Part shown: positions 1 to 7,459 of the stretch, piece after piece | How positions within the stretch are numbered: the first letter of the stretch is position 1 | Layout of the letters: each line of letters starts with the position of its first letter | Origin: Clostridiaceae bacterium AF10-41 | GTDB lineage: Bacteria; Bacillota; Clostridia; Clostridiales; Clostridiaceae | Direction of reading: 5' to 3' | DNA length: 64,000 nucleotides | Assembly (NCBI GenBank): GCA_027686065.1 | Contig: JAQCTH010000005.1 | Span: forward strand, 1-64,000 | The notes under the pieces: generated by a model | Databases searched by the model: none | Told to the model about the DNA's origin: nothing | The model's input: only the letters and a program-made list of their open reading frames with translations | Program-made: the position numbers and the translations under genes

Positions 1-410
1 TATTTTTTGAACTCTATTTTCTTTTTATTATTTTCATTTATCATATAATCCATAATAGGAATAAATGCTTTAGAACCTTCGCTAGAATATAATACCTTCT
101 TATCTTTCACTGAAAATATTAGCTTATTATAATAATTATTTTCATTATAATTTATATATTCTTCTGAAGTTAAAATTATTAAATTTACTACAAATTTTTT
201 ATCTAAAGATTTTAACAAATACTCTTTAGCTTCATTAAAATCTACTTCTTCATTCATATCATTTGATACAATAACTGAAACTACTACTTCATTTAAATCA
301 ATTAACCCGATCCATCTTTCTTCTTTATGTAATTCGCTATAGTAACTTCTCATAAAAAAATTTAGTTCTTTCGTTAATAAACCAAAAAACTTTTTTTCAA
401 AATTCTTCAA
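1..410 (-). CDS. Partial hypothetical protein, C-terminus beyond the window
   Basis: An open frame runs from the window edge to a TTG codon at 408-410, preceded on the minus strand by a G-rich ribosome-binding site (418-422) at 7 nt spacing. An ATG a few bases upstream lies in a frame that stops almost at once, so TTG is preferred. The visible 136 residues are a soluble alpha/beta-looking segment rich in Asn, Lys and Glu, without membrane segments. It loosely recalls the cytosolic N-terminal domain that precedes the membrane part of some clostridial rhomboid-family proteases, but the catalytic part is outside the window and the identity cannot be settled. It lies downstream of pepF in the same direction, separated by a terminator. 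Confidence 0.5.
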   Translation of the reverse strand, partial: MKNFEKKFFGLLTKELNFFMRSYYSELHKEERWIGLIDLNEVVVSVIVSNDMNEEVDFNEAKEYLLKSLDKKFVVNLIILTSEEYINYNENNYYNKLIFSVKDKKVLYSSEGSKAFIPIMDYMINENNKKKIEFKK

Positions 411-432
411 AGTCCATCCCCCTTAGTTAACG

Positions 433-481
433 CAATAAAAATATTAGTAAGCAATCAATAAAAATTATCAATTGCTTACTA
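433..481 (-). terminator. Rho-independent terminator after pepF
   Basis: An 11-bp perfect inverted repeat (445-455 with 471-481) is followed on the minus strand by a T-rich run (433-444). It sits about 90 nt past the pepF stop codon and before the partial gene at the left edge. Confidence 0.65.
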
Positions 482-568
482 TTAATAAATTTTCCTAATA
501 AACTTCGACTAAATTTACTATAAAAAGCTTTGAACTGTGACTTGTTCACTATAAACTGAAATAAATTC

Positions 569-2377
569 TTAATTAAAATTTATTTCTTTAGCTAACATAT
601 CTAAAAGTTCATTAAATCTTTCAATAGTTGCTTCTAGAGGTTGTGACGTAGTCATATCAACTCCTGCCTTTTTTAATATCTCTATTGGATAATCACTTCC
701 ACCACTTTTTAAGAATTCAATATATTTAGAAACAGACTCTTCCTTTCCTTCTAATATTGATTTTGCAAAAGCTGAAGCTGCTGCATATCCTGTAGCATAT
801 TGATAAACATAAAAATCCGAATAAAAATGTGGTATTCTAGCCCATTCAATATCAATCTCTTCATCTACTACCATATCTTTCCCAAAATATTTAACATTTA
901 AATTATGCCAAGCTTTATTATAATCTTCAGCAGTTAAAGACATTCCTTTTTCCAAGCTTTCATGAGTAAATAATTCAAATTCTGCAAACATAAGTTGCCT
1001 AAATACAGTTGTTCTTATTTGCTCTAGCTCTTGATTTATTAAATATAATTTTTTCTTTTTATCAGTTTCTTTATTAATTAAATAATGAATAAGAAGAGCT
1101 TCATTTGTAGTTGATGCTACCTCTGCACAAAACAAAGTATAACCTGCATAAATATATGGTTGCTCTTTTCTTGAATAATAAGAGTGGATAGAATGACCCA
1201 TCTCATGTGCTAAAGTAGATACATCATGTAACTCATAATTGTAGTTTAATAAAACATAAGGCATTGTTTTATATCCACCCCAAGAATATGCACCTCCCCT
1301 TTTTCCTTTGTTTTGATATATATCTATCCAACCATTTTCTACACCATCTTTAAAAATATTTAAATATTCTTCTCCTAATGGCTTTAGCCCCTCTAAAACC
1401 ATATTTACACCATCATTAAATTCTATATGCTCTTTTGATATCTCTATTACTGGGACATATAAATCATACATATGCATTTCATCTAATCCTAATAATTTTT
1501 TCTTTAACGAAACATATTTATGAAGTGATTTTAAATTCTCATTTATAGTTTTTATAGAATTTTTATATACTTCAACTGGTATATCATTTGGACTTAATGA
1601 TGATTCTAGAGCAGAATCATACTTTCTAATCTTAGCTCCAAAATTAAAATTCTTTAGTGAACTTGTTAAAGTAGTCGAAAATGTATTTTCTAAATTTTTA
1701 TATTCCTTAAACAAAGTCTTAAAAGCTTCTTTTCTAACTTTTCTATCTTTACTTTTTATAAAGGATGAATAATTTCCTTCTGTTATCTCTACATTTTCAC
1801 CATCTTCATCCATTATGTTTCCAAATTTCATATCTGCATTTGTTAACATATTATGAATAGATGATGGTGCATCTAAACAATCAGAAACTTGTGCTAGTAG
1901 CTCTTCCTGTTCTTTGCTTAATATATGAGGTTTTTCCTTTAATATATCTTCGAACATAAAAGAGTAACCCTTTAATTTATCATTACTATTTATAATATTC
2001 ATTATAAACTCATCATCTAATGATAATATTTCTGGTACAAAGTAAGCTGTATATGAAGAAAATTCAGCCATATAAGAATCTATCTTATTCATCATAGCTT
2101 GATACTTTGAGTTTGATGTATCCTCATCGCATTTTAAATGAGCATATACATAAACTGTTTCTGCTTTTATTCCTAAATCTATATACTTTTCTAAGTAATT
2201 CAAAATATTTTCAGCATTATTTAATTTTCCTTCAAAATCCTTAAGGGAAGGAGATTCTTTTTTCAGTTCATTAAAAGCCTTTTCCCACTCATCATCATTT
2301 GAAAATATTTCATTAACCTTCCATTTATACTTATCTTCGATTTCTTCTCTCTTTTTCAATATCTTTAATTCACTCAT
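569..2377 (-). CDS. pepF: Oligoendopeptidase F (M3 family zinc metallopeptidase)
   Basis: This 602-residue protein matches the usual length of clostridial PepF. The zinc motif HEMGH is at residues 391-395, in the expected place in the C-terminal third, and the next conserved helix containing the glutamate ligand (segment CAEVASTTNEAL) follows. The N-terminal half is the helical lid typical of M3B oligopeptidases. PepF proteins are cytoplasmic and cut oligopeptides of roughly 7 to 17 residues, feeding peptide recycling. There is no signal peptide. The gene is followed by its own terminator and preceded, 31 nt upstream, by a small conserved gene in the same direction, so the two may be cotranscribed. 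Confidence 0.95.
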   Translation of the reverse strand: MSELKILKKREEIEDKYKWKVNEIFSNDDEWEKAFNELKKESPSLKDFEGKLNNAENILNYLEKYIDLGIKAETVYVYAHLKCDEDTSNSKYQAMMNKIDSYMAEFSSYTAYFVPEILSLDDEFIMNIINSNDKLKGYSFMFEDILKEKPHILSKEQEELLAQVSDCLDAPSSIHNMLTNADMKFGNIMDEDGENVEITEGNYSSFIKSKDRKVRKEAFKTLFKEYKNLENTFSTTLTSSLKNFNFGAKIRKYDSALESSLSPNDIPVEVYKNSIKTINENLKSLHKYVSLKKKLLGLDEMHMYDLYVPVIEISKEHIEFNDGVNMVLEGLKPLGEEYLNIFKDGVENGWIDIYQNKGKRGGAYSWGGYKTMPYVLLNYNYELHDVSTLAHEMGHSIHSYYSRKEQPYIYAGYTLFCAEVASTTNEALLIHYLINKETDKKKKLYLINQELEQIRTTVFRQLMFAEFELFTHESLEKGMSLTAEDYNKAWHNLNVKYFGKDMVVDEEIDIEWARIPHFYSDFYVYQYATGYAAASAFAKSILEGKEESVSKYIEFLKSGGSDYPIEILKKAGVDMTTSQPLEATIERFNELLDMLAKEINFN

Positions 2378-2408
2378 AACTTCTGCCTAGTTTATTAGGC
2401 TCTCCTTT

Positions 2409-2807
2409 CTAATTGTATTCATCTTCTTTGCCTTCAATATCCTTAAAGGCATTTTCAATATTTTCTTCAATTAACTCGACACATCTTGTTATTCTTTCCT
2501 TCATAAATTCATAATCATCTACATATTTAAATTTCACTAAAAAAGTAGGATTATATTCATCTAAAGAGTCTTCAATTTCAAATTCTTCCTTTATAAAAGC
2601 ATCATAATTAAAAGCATCATATATTGCTGAGTATTCCCATTCTTCTACATCTTTATTTGTATCAAAATATAAATTTACAACTTCATTGCTAACAAAAAGC
2701 TTTTTCACATATAATGCCCCTTCTGAAACTTGAAAACTTCCAAGCTCTTTAGTTATAAACCCAGTTTCTTTATCTTTTTCCATTAATACTAAACTTGAAA
2801 AATCCAT
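2409..2807 (-). CDS. Conserved clostridial hypothetical protein (possibly DUF6762)
   Basis: A 132-residue acidic soluble protein with a good GGAGG ribosome-binding site just upstream of the ATG. It has no signal peptide, membrane segment or recognisable catalytic motif. The pattern (N-terminal beta-rich half, C-terminal helix that includes ERITRCVELIEENIE) resembles small clostridial proteins filed as DUF6762, from memory only. It lies directly upstream of pepF and probably shares its promoter; its function is unknown. Confidence 0.6.
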   Translation of the reverse strand: MDFSSLVLMEKDKETGFITKELGSFQVSEGALYVKKLFVSNEVVNLYFDTNKDVEEWEYSAIYDAFNYDAFIKEEFEIEDSLDEYNPTFLVKFKYVDDYEFMKERITRCVELIEENIENAFKDIEGKEDEYN

Positions 2808-2876
2808 ATATATTCCTCCAATATTTTTACTTTGGTTTTATTTAACTTATTTATATTATATGTTTTATTTGTAATA

Positions 2877-2898
2877 TAAATCAATAAAACTATGTCAA
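2877..2898 (-). promoter_or_regulatory. Probable sigma-A promoter for the 132-aa gene and pepF
   Basis: On the minus strand a perfect TTGACA (2893-2898) is followed after about 16 nt by a TATTAC-like -10 element (ending just left of 2877). It points toward the gene starting at 2807. Confidence 0.45.
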
Positions 2899-2943
2899 TA
2901 ATACAAATAAATAAGTAAATTTATAATATAACCAAAGTTATTG

Positions 2944-2973
2944 TTGCAAACCATTCGCATTTTCATATATAAT
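2944..2973 (+). promoter_or_regulatory. Probable promoter of the zinc ABC transporter pair
   Basis: TTGCAA (2944-2949), 18 nt, then TATAAT (2968-2973), ending about 30 nt before the ATP-binding protein start. The spacer holds an imperfect dyad (TGAAAATG on the minus strand against TTTGCA) that could be part of a metal-regulator operator, but it does not match a Zur or Fur consensus I can recall. Confidence 0.5.
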
Positions 2974-3004
2974 AAGTCTAGATTATTTAGGAGATGATTT
3001 TTTA

Positions 3005-3676
3005 ATGATTAATATAAAAGACTTATGTTTTTCATATTCTAATAAACCACCATATTTACTTAAAAATATAAACTTAGACATACAAAGTGGTATATATTTA
3101 TCTATAGTTGGTGAAAACGGAAGCTGCAAAACTACATTAATAAAACTAATACTTGGCTTATTAAAACCTACCTCTGGTAGTATAGAAATTAACTCAGATT
3201 CAATTGGGTATGTTCCCCAAAGACTTGATTCTTTTAACTCACAATTTCCAATTACAGTTAAAGAGGTTTTACTATGTCATAAAAAAACTTTGAAAAATAA
3301 AAATATAAATATCTCTTCAATCCTTGAAAATGTTAGTATGAGTGATTATGAAAACAGACTTCTAGGTATGCTATCTGGTGGACAACAACAAAGAGTTCTT
3401 ATTGCAAGAGCTTTAATGGGTAATCCTGATATAATTATTCTTGATGAACCCTCTACTGGCGTGGATGAAAAAAATCAAATTGAAATCTACGGTATTTTAA
3501 AGAAATTAAATGAAATTGATAAAAAAACTATTATATCAATAGAACATAATATAGATATTGCTTTAAAGAACTCAACTCATATTCTTAAAGTTGATAATGG
3601 AAATATTAATTTATTTACCACTGATGAGTATAAAGAGTTTAGAAATAAAAGTTTTAAATTAAATGATGCTATTTAA
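3005..3676 (+). CDS. znuC: Metal (zinc) ABC transporter ATP-binding protein
   Basis: A 223-residue single ABC domain. The Walker A region reads GENGSCKTT at residues 36-44, so the glycine before the lysine is a cysteine (Cys41). The signature LSGGQQQRVLIARAL and Walker B IIILDEP are intact, followed by the D-loop and switch histidine (SIEHN). It precedes a metal-type ABC-3 permease by 26 nt and lies next to a Fur-family regulator, which supports Zn (or Mn) uptake rather than sugar or peptide transport. The solute-binding lipoprotein of such systems is not in the window, so it must be encoded elsewhere. Related AdcC-type ATPases can carry alanine at the Cys41 position, so activity is probably retained. 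Confidence 0.85.
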   Translation: MINIKDLCFSYSNKPPYLLKNINLDIQSGIYLSIVGENGSCKTTLIKLILGLLKPTSGSIEINSDSIGYVPQRLDSFNSQFPITVKEVLLCHKKTLKNKNINISSILENVSMSDYENRLLGMLSGGQQQRVLIARALMGNPDIIILDEPSTGVDEKNQIEIYGILKKLNEIDKKTIISIEHNIDIALKNSTHILKVDNGNINLFTTDEYKEFRNKSFKLNDAI

Positions 3677-3702
3677 GTTTATTATTAGGAAAGGTAGATA
3701 AT

Positions 3703-4503
3703 ATGTTTCAATTAGATTTTATGCAAAATGCCTTTATGGCTGGTTTTATAATATCAATACTTTGTCCTTTCATAGGACTTTTTTTAGTGCTTAGACGATA
3801 TTCAATGATTGGTGATACACTTTCACATTCTTCTTTTGCTGGTGTTGCTATTGGTTTAGTTATAGGGGTTAATCCATTAATAACAGCCTTCTTATTTACA
3901 ACACTTTGTGCTATAGTTATAGAATTCTTAAGAGAATATTATAAAAAATATGCTGAACTTGTTATGTCTTTAGTTTTAACCTTTAGTTTAGGTATAGCTA
4001 TCATACTTATAAGCAGTGGTAAAGCTTCTGCCAAGGTAAATTCATTTTTATTTGGAAGTATTCTTACCGTTTCTAAAGAAGATATTTTCTTAATTTTGAT
4101 AGTTGGAATTATTTGTTTAGTTGCTTTGATCTTTTTATTTAATAAGCTTATTTACATTACTTTTGATGAAGAAGGTGCAAAGACTTCAGGAGTAAAAGTA
4201 AAACTTATAAATTATATTTTTACTATACTTGTTGGCTCAACTATTTCTATGTCAATAAGAGTAATGGGAATACTTGTTATATCATCCATAATGATAGTGC
4301 CTGTTGCAACTGCAATGCAATTAAAAAAGGGATTTAAGACAACATTACTATTCTCCATAGGTTTTGGAATGTTTGATATTATGATGGGATTATTTTTATC
4401 ATATTATATTAATAGTGCTCCAGGGGGTACTATTGCAATTACATCTGTGTTCACTTTAGTTTTAGTCATAATCTTCGATAAATTTTTTAATTTAAAACAA
4501 TAA
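3703..4503 (+). CDS. znuB: Metal (zinc) ABC transporter permease, ABC-3 family
   Basis: A 266-residue polytopic membrane protein with about eight to nine hydrophobic segments. Early hallmarks include the LxxRRYSMIGDTLSHSSFAG segment typical of ZnuB/MntB/TroC permeases. It would form the homodimeric channel for the ATPase encoded 26 nt upstream. A Zn versus Mn choice cannot be made from the permease alone; the convergent Fur-family gene favours Zn. Translation starts from an ATG preceded by AAAGG. The pair ends at a strong bidirectional terminator. Confidence 0.9.
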   Translation: MFQLDFMQNAFMAGFIISILCPFIGLFLVLRRYSMIGDTLSHSSFAGVAIGLVIGVNPLITAFLFTTLCAIVIEFLREYYKKYAELVMSLVLTFSLGIAIILISSGKASAKVNSFLFGSILTVSKEDIFLILIVGIICLVALIFLFNKLIYITFDEEGAKTSGVKVKLINYIFTILVGSTISMSIRVMGILVISSIMIVPVATAMQLKKGFKTTLLFSIGFGMFDIMMGLFLSYYINSAPGGTIAITSVFTLVLVIIFDKFFNLKQ

Positions 4504-4544
4504 ATATAATAAGGGTAGTATAAAATACTACCCTTATTATATTT
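4502..4544. terminator. Bidirectional terminator between znuB and the Fur-family gene
   Basis: A perfect 19-bp inverted repeat (4502-4520 with 4526-4544) around a 5-nt loop lies between two convergent genes, with A/T-rich flanks giving U-runs in both directions. Confidence 0.85.
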
Positions 4545-4548
4545 ATTG

Positions 4549-4962
4549 TTATTGTTTTAATTTTTTGCATTCATCACAAACGCCATTTAATTCTAACTTA
4601 TGTTCTGTTAAGCTAAATCCAACTTTAGCTTTTATGGCTTCTTCTATTTCTTCCATTGGACATGGTATTTCTACACATTTATTACAAACATCACATTTTA
4701 AAGTATGTTTGTGACTTTCCTTTTTTAATACATAAATTGCAGGTCCATCTATGTTAATTTTTTTTATTATATCTTTTTCTTCTAACAATTCTAATGTTCT
4801 ATATATAGTACTAAGGTTTAAGTTTTCATTGTGCTTTTTGCATTGATAATATATATTTTCTGCTGAAAGCCCTTTATCTGAAGACTCTATTATATTTAAA
4901 ATTGAAATTCTTCCTGCTGTAACTCTCATTCCTTTTTCTTTTAAATAAATTTCCCAGCTCAT
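4549..4962 (-). CDS. zur: Fur-family metalloregulator, probably Zur
   Basis: A 137-residue winged-helix repressor with the Fur layout: N-terminal DNA-binding domain (segment LSTIYRTLELL is the recognition region), then a dimerisation domain with ESHKHTLKCDVC and two Cys-x2-Cys pairs for a structural zinc. Fur, Zur and PerR share these features, and the sensory residues do not let me separate them with certainty. Its position tail to tail with a zinc-type ABC transporter makes Zur the likeliest. It is transcribed separately from the transporter, with a GGAG-type ribosome-binding site. Confidence 0.7.
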   Translation of the reverse strand: MSWEIYLKEKGMRVTAGRISILNIIESSDKGLSAENIYYQCKKHNENLNLSTIYRTLELLEEKDIIKKINIDGPAIYVLKKESHKHTLKCDVCNKCVEIPCPMEEIEEAIKAKVGFSLTEHKLELNGVCDECKKLKQ

Positions 4963-5207
4963 TTTATTCTCCTAACGTTCTTATATACAAGTTGTACTAA
5001 ATACTTTTCACTTATCTAAACTACCTTTGAAATTTATACTATATAAGAAAAATCAATATTTAAGTAACCTATATAAAAATTAAATAATCTATGCTTTCAA
5101 TTTTTCTATTTTGCTTAAGTAATACTATTATCTTATATCATAATACTGCAATAATATAAATTAATAATTGAAACATATATATAATTATAACACTAATATT
5201 CTACATA

Positions 5208-5768
5208 TTAAATATTAAAAAATATCATTTCTAATGCTAATATTAATAATATTATTCCACCTAGCAAATCTGCATATTTACATATAAAATCAACCTTTCT
5301 TATATATCTACATAAAAAGAAACCTGTGGTACATATTAGTAAAGTTATTAAGCCTACCAAAACAGCATCAATAAATAACAATATTGCATTAATCTCAAAA
5401 AAAGATGTAAAACCAACTACTAAAGCATCTACACTTACTGACATTCCTAAAATTAAATACATTGATTTTTTTATTAAAACAGAATCGTCTTTATCATTCT
5501 TTTTAAAAGCTTCAAATATCATTATAAGACCTATTAAAGCTATTACAATTCCGCCTATCATATTAGGAATTGCTACAATATATGTATCAAACAAATTTCC
5601 TGCTATTCCCCCCAAAAATATAAATAGAAATTGAAAAAATGCAAATGAAGCTATAAATCCCCATTTATTTTTCCTTTTCAATATAGGATTTATGCCCAAA
5701 CATATACTAAGCCCAAGTGCATCCATAGCCATGGCTACACCAATTAAAATTACCTCTCTTAATCCCAT
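5208..5768 (-). CDS. MntP/YtaF-family (DUF204) membrane protein, possible manganese exporter
   Basis: A 186-residue protein with six hydrophobic segments arranged as two DUF204-type repeats, each starting with an AMDALGLS- or SVDALVVG-like motif with a membrane-embedded aspartate. In MntP these aspartates belong to the manganese path. Related YtaF proteins are annotated as sporulation membrane proteins, so either role is possible. The ATG has a GGAG site. No yybP-ykoY manganese riboswitch was seen upstream; a 9-bp inverted repeat (5800-5808 with 5815-5823) lies about 40 nt upstream of the start. Confidence 0.75.
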   Translation of the reverse strand: MGLREVILIGVAMAMDALGLSICLGINPILKRKNKWGFIASFAFFQFLFIFLGGIAGNLFDTYIVAIPNMIGGIVIALIGLIMIFEAFKKNDKDDSVLIKKSMYLILGMSVSVDALVVGFTSFFEINAILLFIDAVLVGLITLLICTTGFFLCRYIRKVDFICKYADLLGGIILLILALEMIFFNI

Positions 5769-5799
5769 CTTTTAGAAACTCCTCCAAATTATATAATTC

Positions 5800-5823
5800 T
5801 ACTTTATATATAATTATAAAGTA
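5800..5823. repeat. 9-bp inverted repeat upstream of the MntP-like gene
   Basis: Perfect arms TACTTTATA and TATAAAGTA with a 6-nt spacer, 32-55 nt upstream of the start codon. It could be an operator or chance in A/T-rich DNA; it does not match an MntR consensus. Confidence 0.3.
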
Positions 5824-5877
5824 TAGTATTTATGTATATTTTTTTTGAAATAAACCCTTTTATTATTATAAATTTTA

Positions 5878-5905
5878 TTGTATATTATTAAATAGGGTAT
5901 ATAAT
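5878..5905 (+). promoter_or_regulatory. Probable promoter of the phosphofructokinase gene
   Basis: TTGTAT (5878-5883), 16 nt, TATAAT (5900-5905), about 50 nt before the chosen start. Confidence 0.4.
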
Positions 5906-5957
5906 ATTTTAAAAAGTATATCACATTTTGTATTTTTTTATAAAGGAGAGTAGCTTA

Positions 5958-7175
5958 ATGGCGAATTGTATAATTGCTCAATCTGGTGGTCCAACGTCTG
6001 TTATTAATTCTAGTGTAGTAGGTTTGTTAAAAGCAAATAAAGATTTAGGTGCTTTTGATAAAGTATATGCAGGTTTAAACGGAATAGAAGGTATATTAAA
6101 TGGAAATATAATAGAATTATCATCTTTTTCAGATGAAGAAATAAATACATTTAGATACACACCATCTTCTGGATTAGGTTCTTGTAGATATAAAATGAAA
6201 AATTTAGAAGATTCAAGTGAGGAATATGATAAACTTTTAGACATATTAAATATAAATAATATAAAAGCCTTCTTTTATGTAGGTGGAAATGATTCTATGG
6301 ATACCATTGCAAAATTAGGCAAGTATGCAAAAAGTTCTGGAATAGATATAAAATTTATTGGAATTCCTAAAACAATAGATAATGATTTAATGTACACTGA
6401 TCATACACCTGGTTTTGGTAGTGCCGCAAAGTTTATTGCTACAACAGCTCTTGAAACATATTTAGATTCATCAGTTTACATTAATAATGGAATCTTTATC
6501 TTAGAAACAATGGGTAGAGATACAGGTTGGCTAGCTGCTTCTTCATGCACAGCTAGAATAAACGGAAAACCAGTTGCAGACTTTATCTACTTACCAGAAG
6601 TTGCTTTTAATATAGAACAATTTCTTTTAGATGTTAGAAAGAAATTTCAAGAAAAAAATAAAGTTTTTATAGTTGTTTCTGAAGGTTTAAAAAATTCTGA
6701 AGGCCAATTTATTACTGAAGTCACCAGACAAGCTCATGACAATTTCGGACATGCTCAACTTGGTGGTGTTGGTAATTACCTTAAAAACTTAATAATATCA
6801 TCAGGTATAACAAATAGAGTAAAATCTCTTGAACTAGGAGTTTTACAAAGATGCTCTATTCACTGTGCTTCTGATATAGATTTAGAAGAAGCCTTTGATA
6901 CTGGTTATTCTGCCTTAAGATTTGCTCTTGATGGAAATAGTGGCTATATGGTTGGAATTAAAAGAGATTCAAATTTACCATATACTACATCTCATTTTCT
7001 TGTTGAAGCTGATAAAATAGCTAACAATGTTAAATATTTTCCAACAGACTTAATTAATGAAGAAGGAAATAACATAAGAGAAGAAGCTTTAGATTATTTC
7101 TTACCTCTTATATCTGGAACCCCTTCTCTTGTAATAGATAATCATTTACCAAAATTCAAAACAATTTCTAAATAA
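5958..7175 (+). CDS. Pyrophosphate-dependent 6-phosphofructokinase
   Basis: The 405-residue protein phosphorylates fructose 6-phosphate in glycolysis. Two diagnostic positions point to PPi rather than ATP as donor: GGNDS at residues 109-113 (Asp where ATP enzymes have Gly) and PKTIDND from residue 137 (Lys138 where ATP enzymes have Gly). The MGRDTGW segment is also conserved. A longer reading frame begins 30 nt upstream, but ATG 5958 has AAAGGAGAG at the right distance and is preferred. It is monocistronic and followed by a complex hairpin. In clostridia such enzymes often work beside an ATP-dependent PfkA. Confidence 0.88.
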   Translation: MANCIIAQSGGPTSVINSSVVGLLKANKDLGAFDKVYAGLNGIEGILNGNIIELSSFSDEEINTFRYTPSSGLGSCRYKMKNLEDSSEEYDKLLDILNINNIKAFFYVGGNDSMDTIAKLGKYAKSSGIDIKFIGIPKTIDNDLMYTDHTPGFGSAAKFIATTALETYLDSSVYINNGIFILETMGRDTGWLAASSCTARINGKPVADFIYLPEVAFNIEQFLLDVRKKFQEKNKVFIVVSEGLKNSEGQFITEVTRQAHDNFGHAQLGGVGNYLKNLIISSGITNRVKSLELGVLQRCSIHCASDIDLEEAFDTGYSALRFALDGNSGYMVGIKRDSNLPYTTSHFLVEADKIANNVKYFPTDLINEEGNNIREEALDYFLPLISGTPSLVIDNHLPKFKTISK

Positions 7176-7178
7176 TAA

Positions 7179-7262
7179 AAAAGTATGTAAGATTAATAAA
7201 TTACTCATAGTTCAAGATTTTCACCAATACTATGAAGTAACCTTTAATTTTTACATACTTTT
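7179..7262 (+). terminator. Nested stem-loop downstream of the phosphofructokinase gene
   Basis: An outer 12-bp stem (7179-7190 with 7251-7262) encloses an inner imperfect stem (7201-7211 with 7229-7240). The outer stem ends in a T-run, so it can act as a terminator, but the two-tier shape is larger than usual. Confidence 0.55.
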
Positions 7263-7359
7263 ATTTATGTAAACTCCCAAATCACTAACCCTACTTAAAC
7301 ATTATCAATTTTAAAATAATTTAGTTAAATATAGAATATTTATTATTACTTATAGTTAT

Positions 7360-7388
7360 TTGATTAGTATAATACCTTAGAGTATAAT
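7360..7388 (+). promoter_or_regulatory. Probable promoter of the ABC-F gene
   Basis: TTGATT (7360-7365), 17 nt, TATAAT (7383-7388). The predicted transcript has a leader of about 65 nt before the ribosome-binding site. Confidence 0.6.
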
Positions 7389-7459
7389 AAAATTGGAATT
7401 ATAACTTTATTATATTTATATATATTCTAGATATCTCAAGATAATAATAGGAGGATAAA

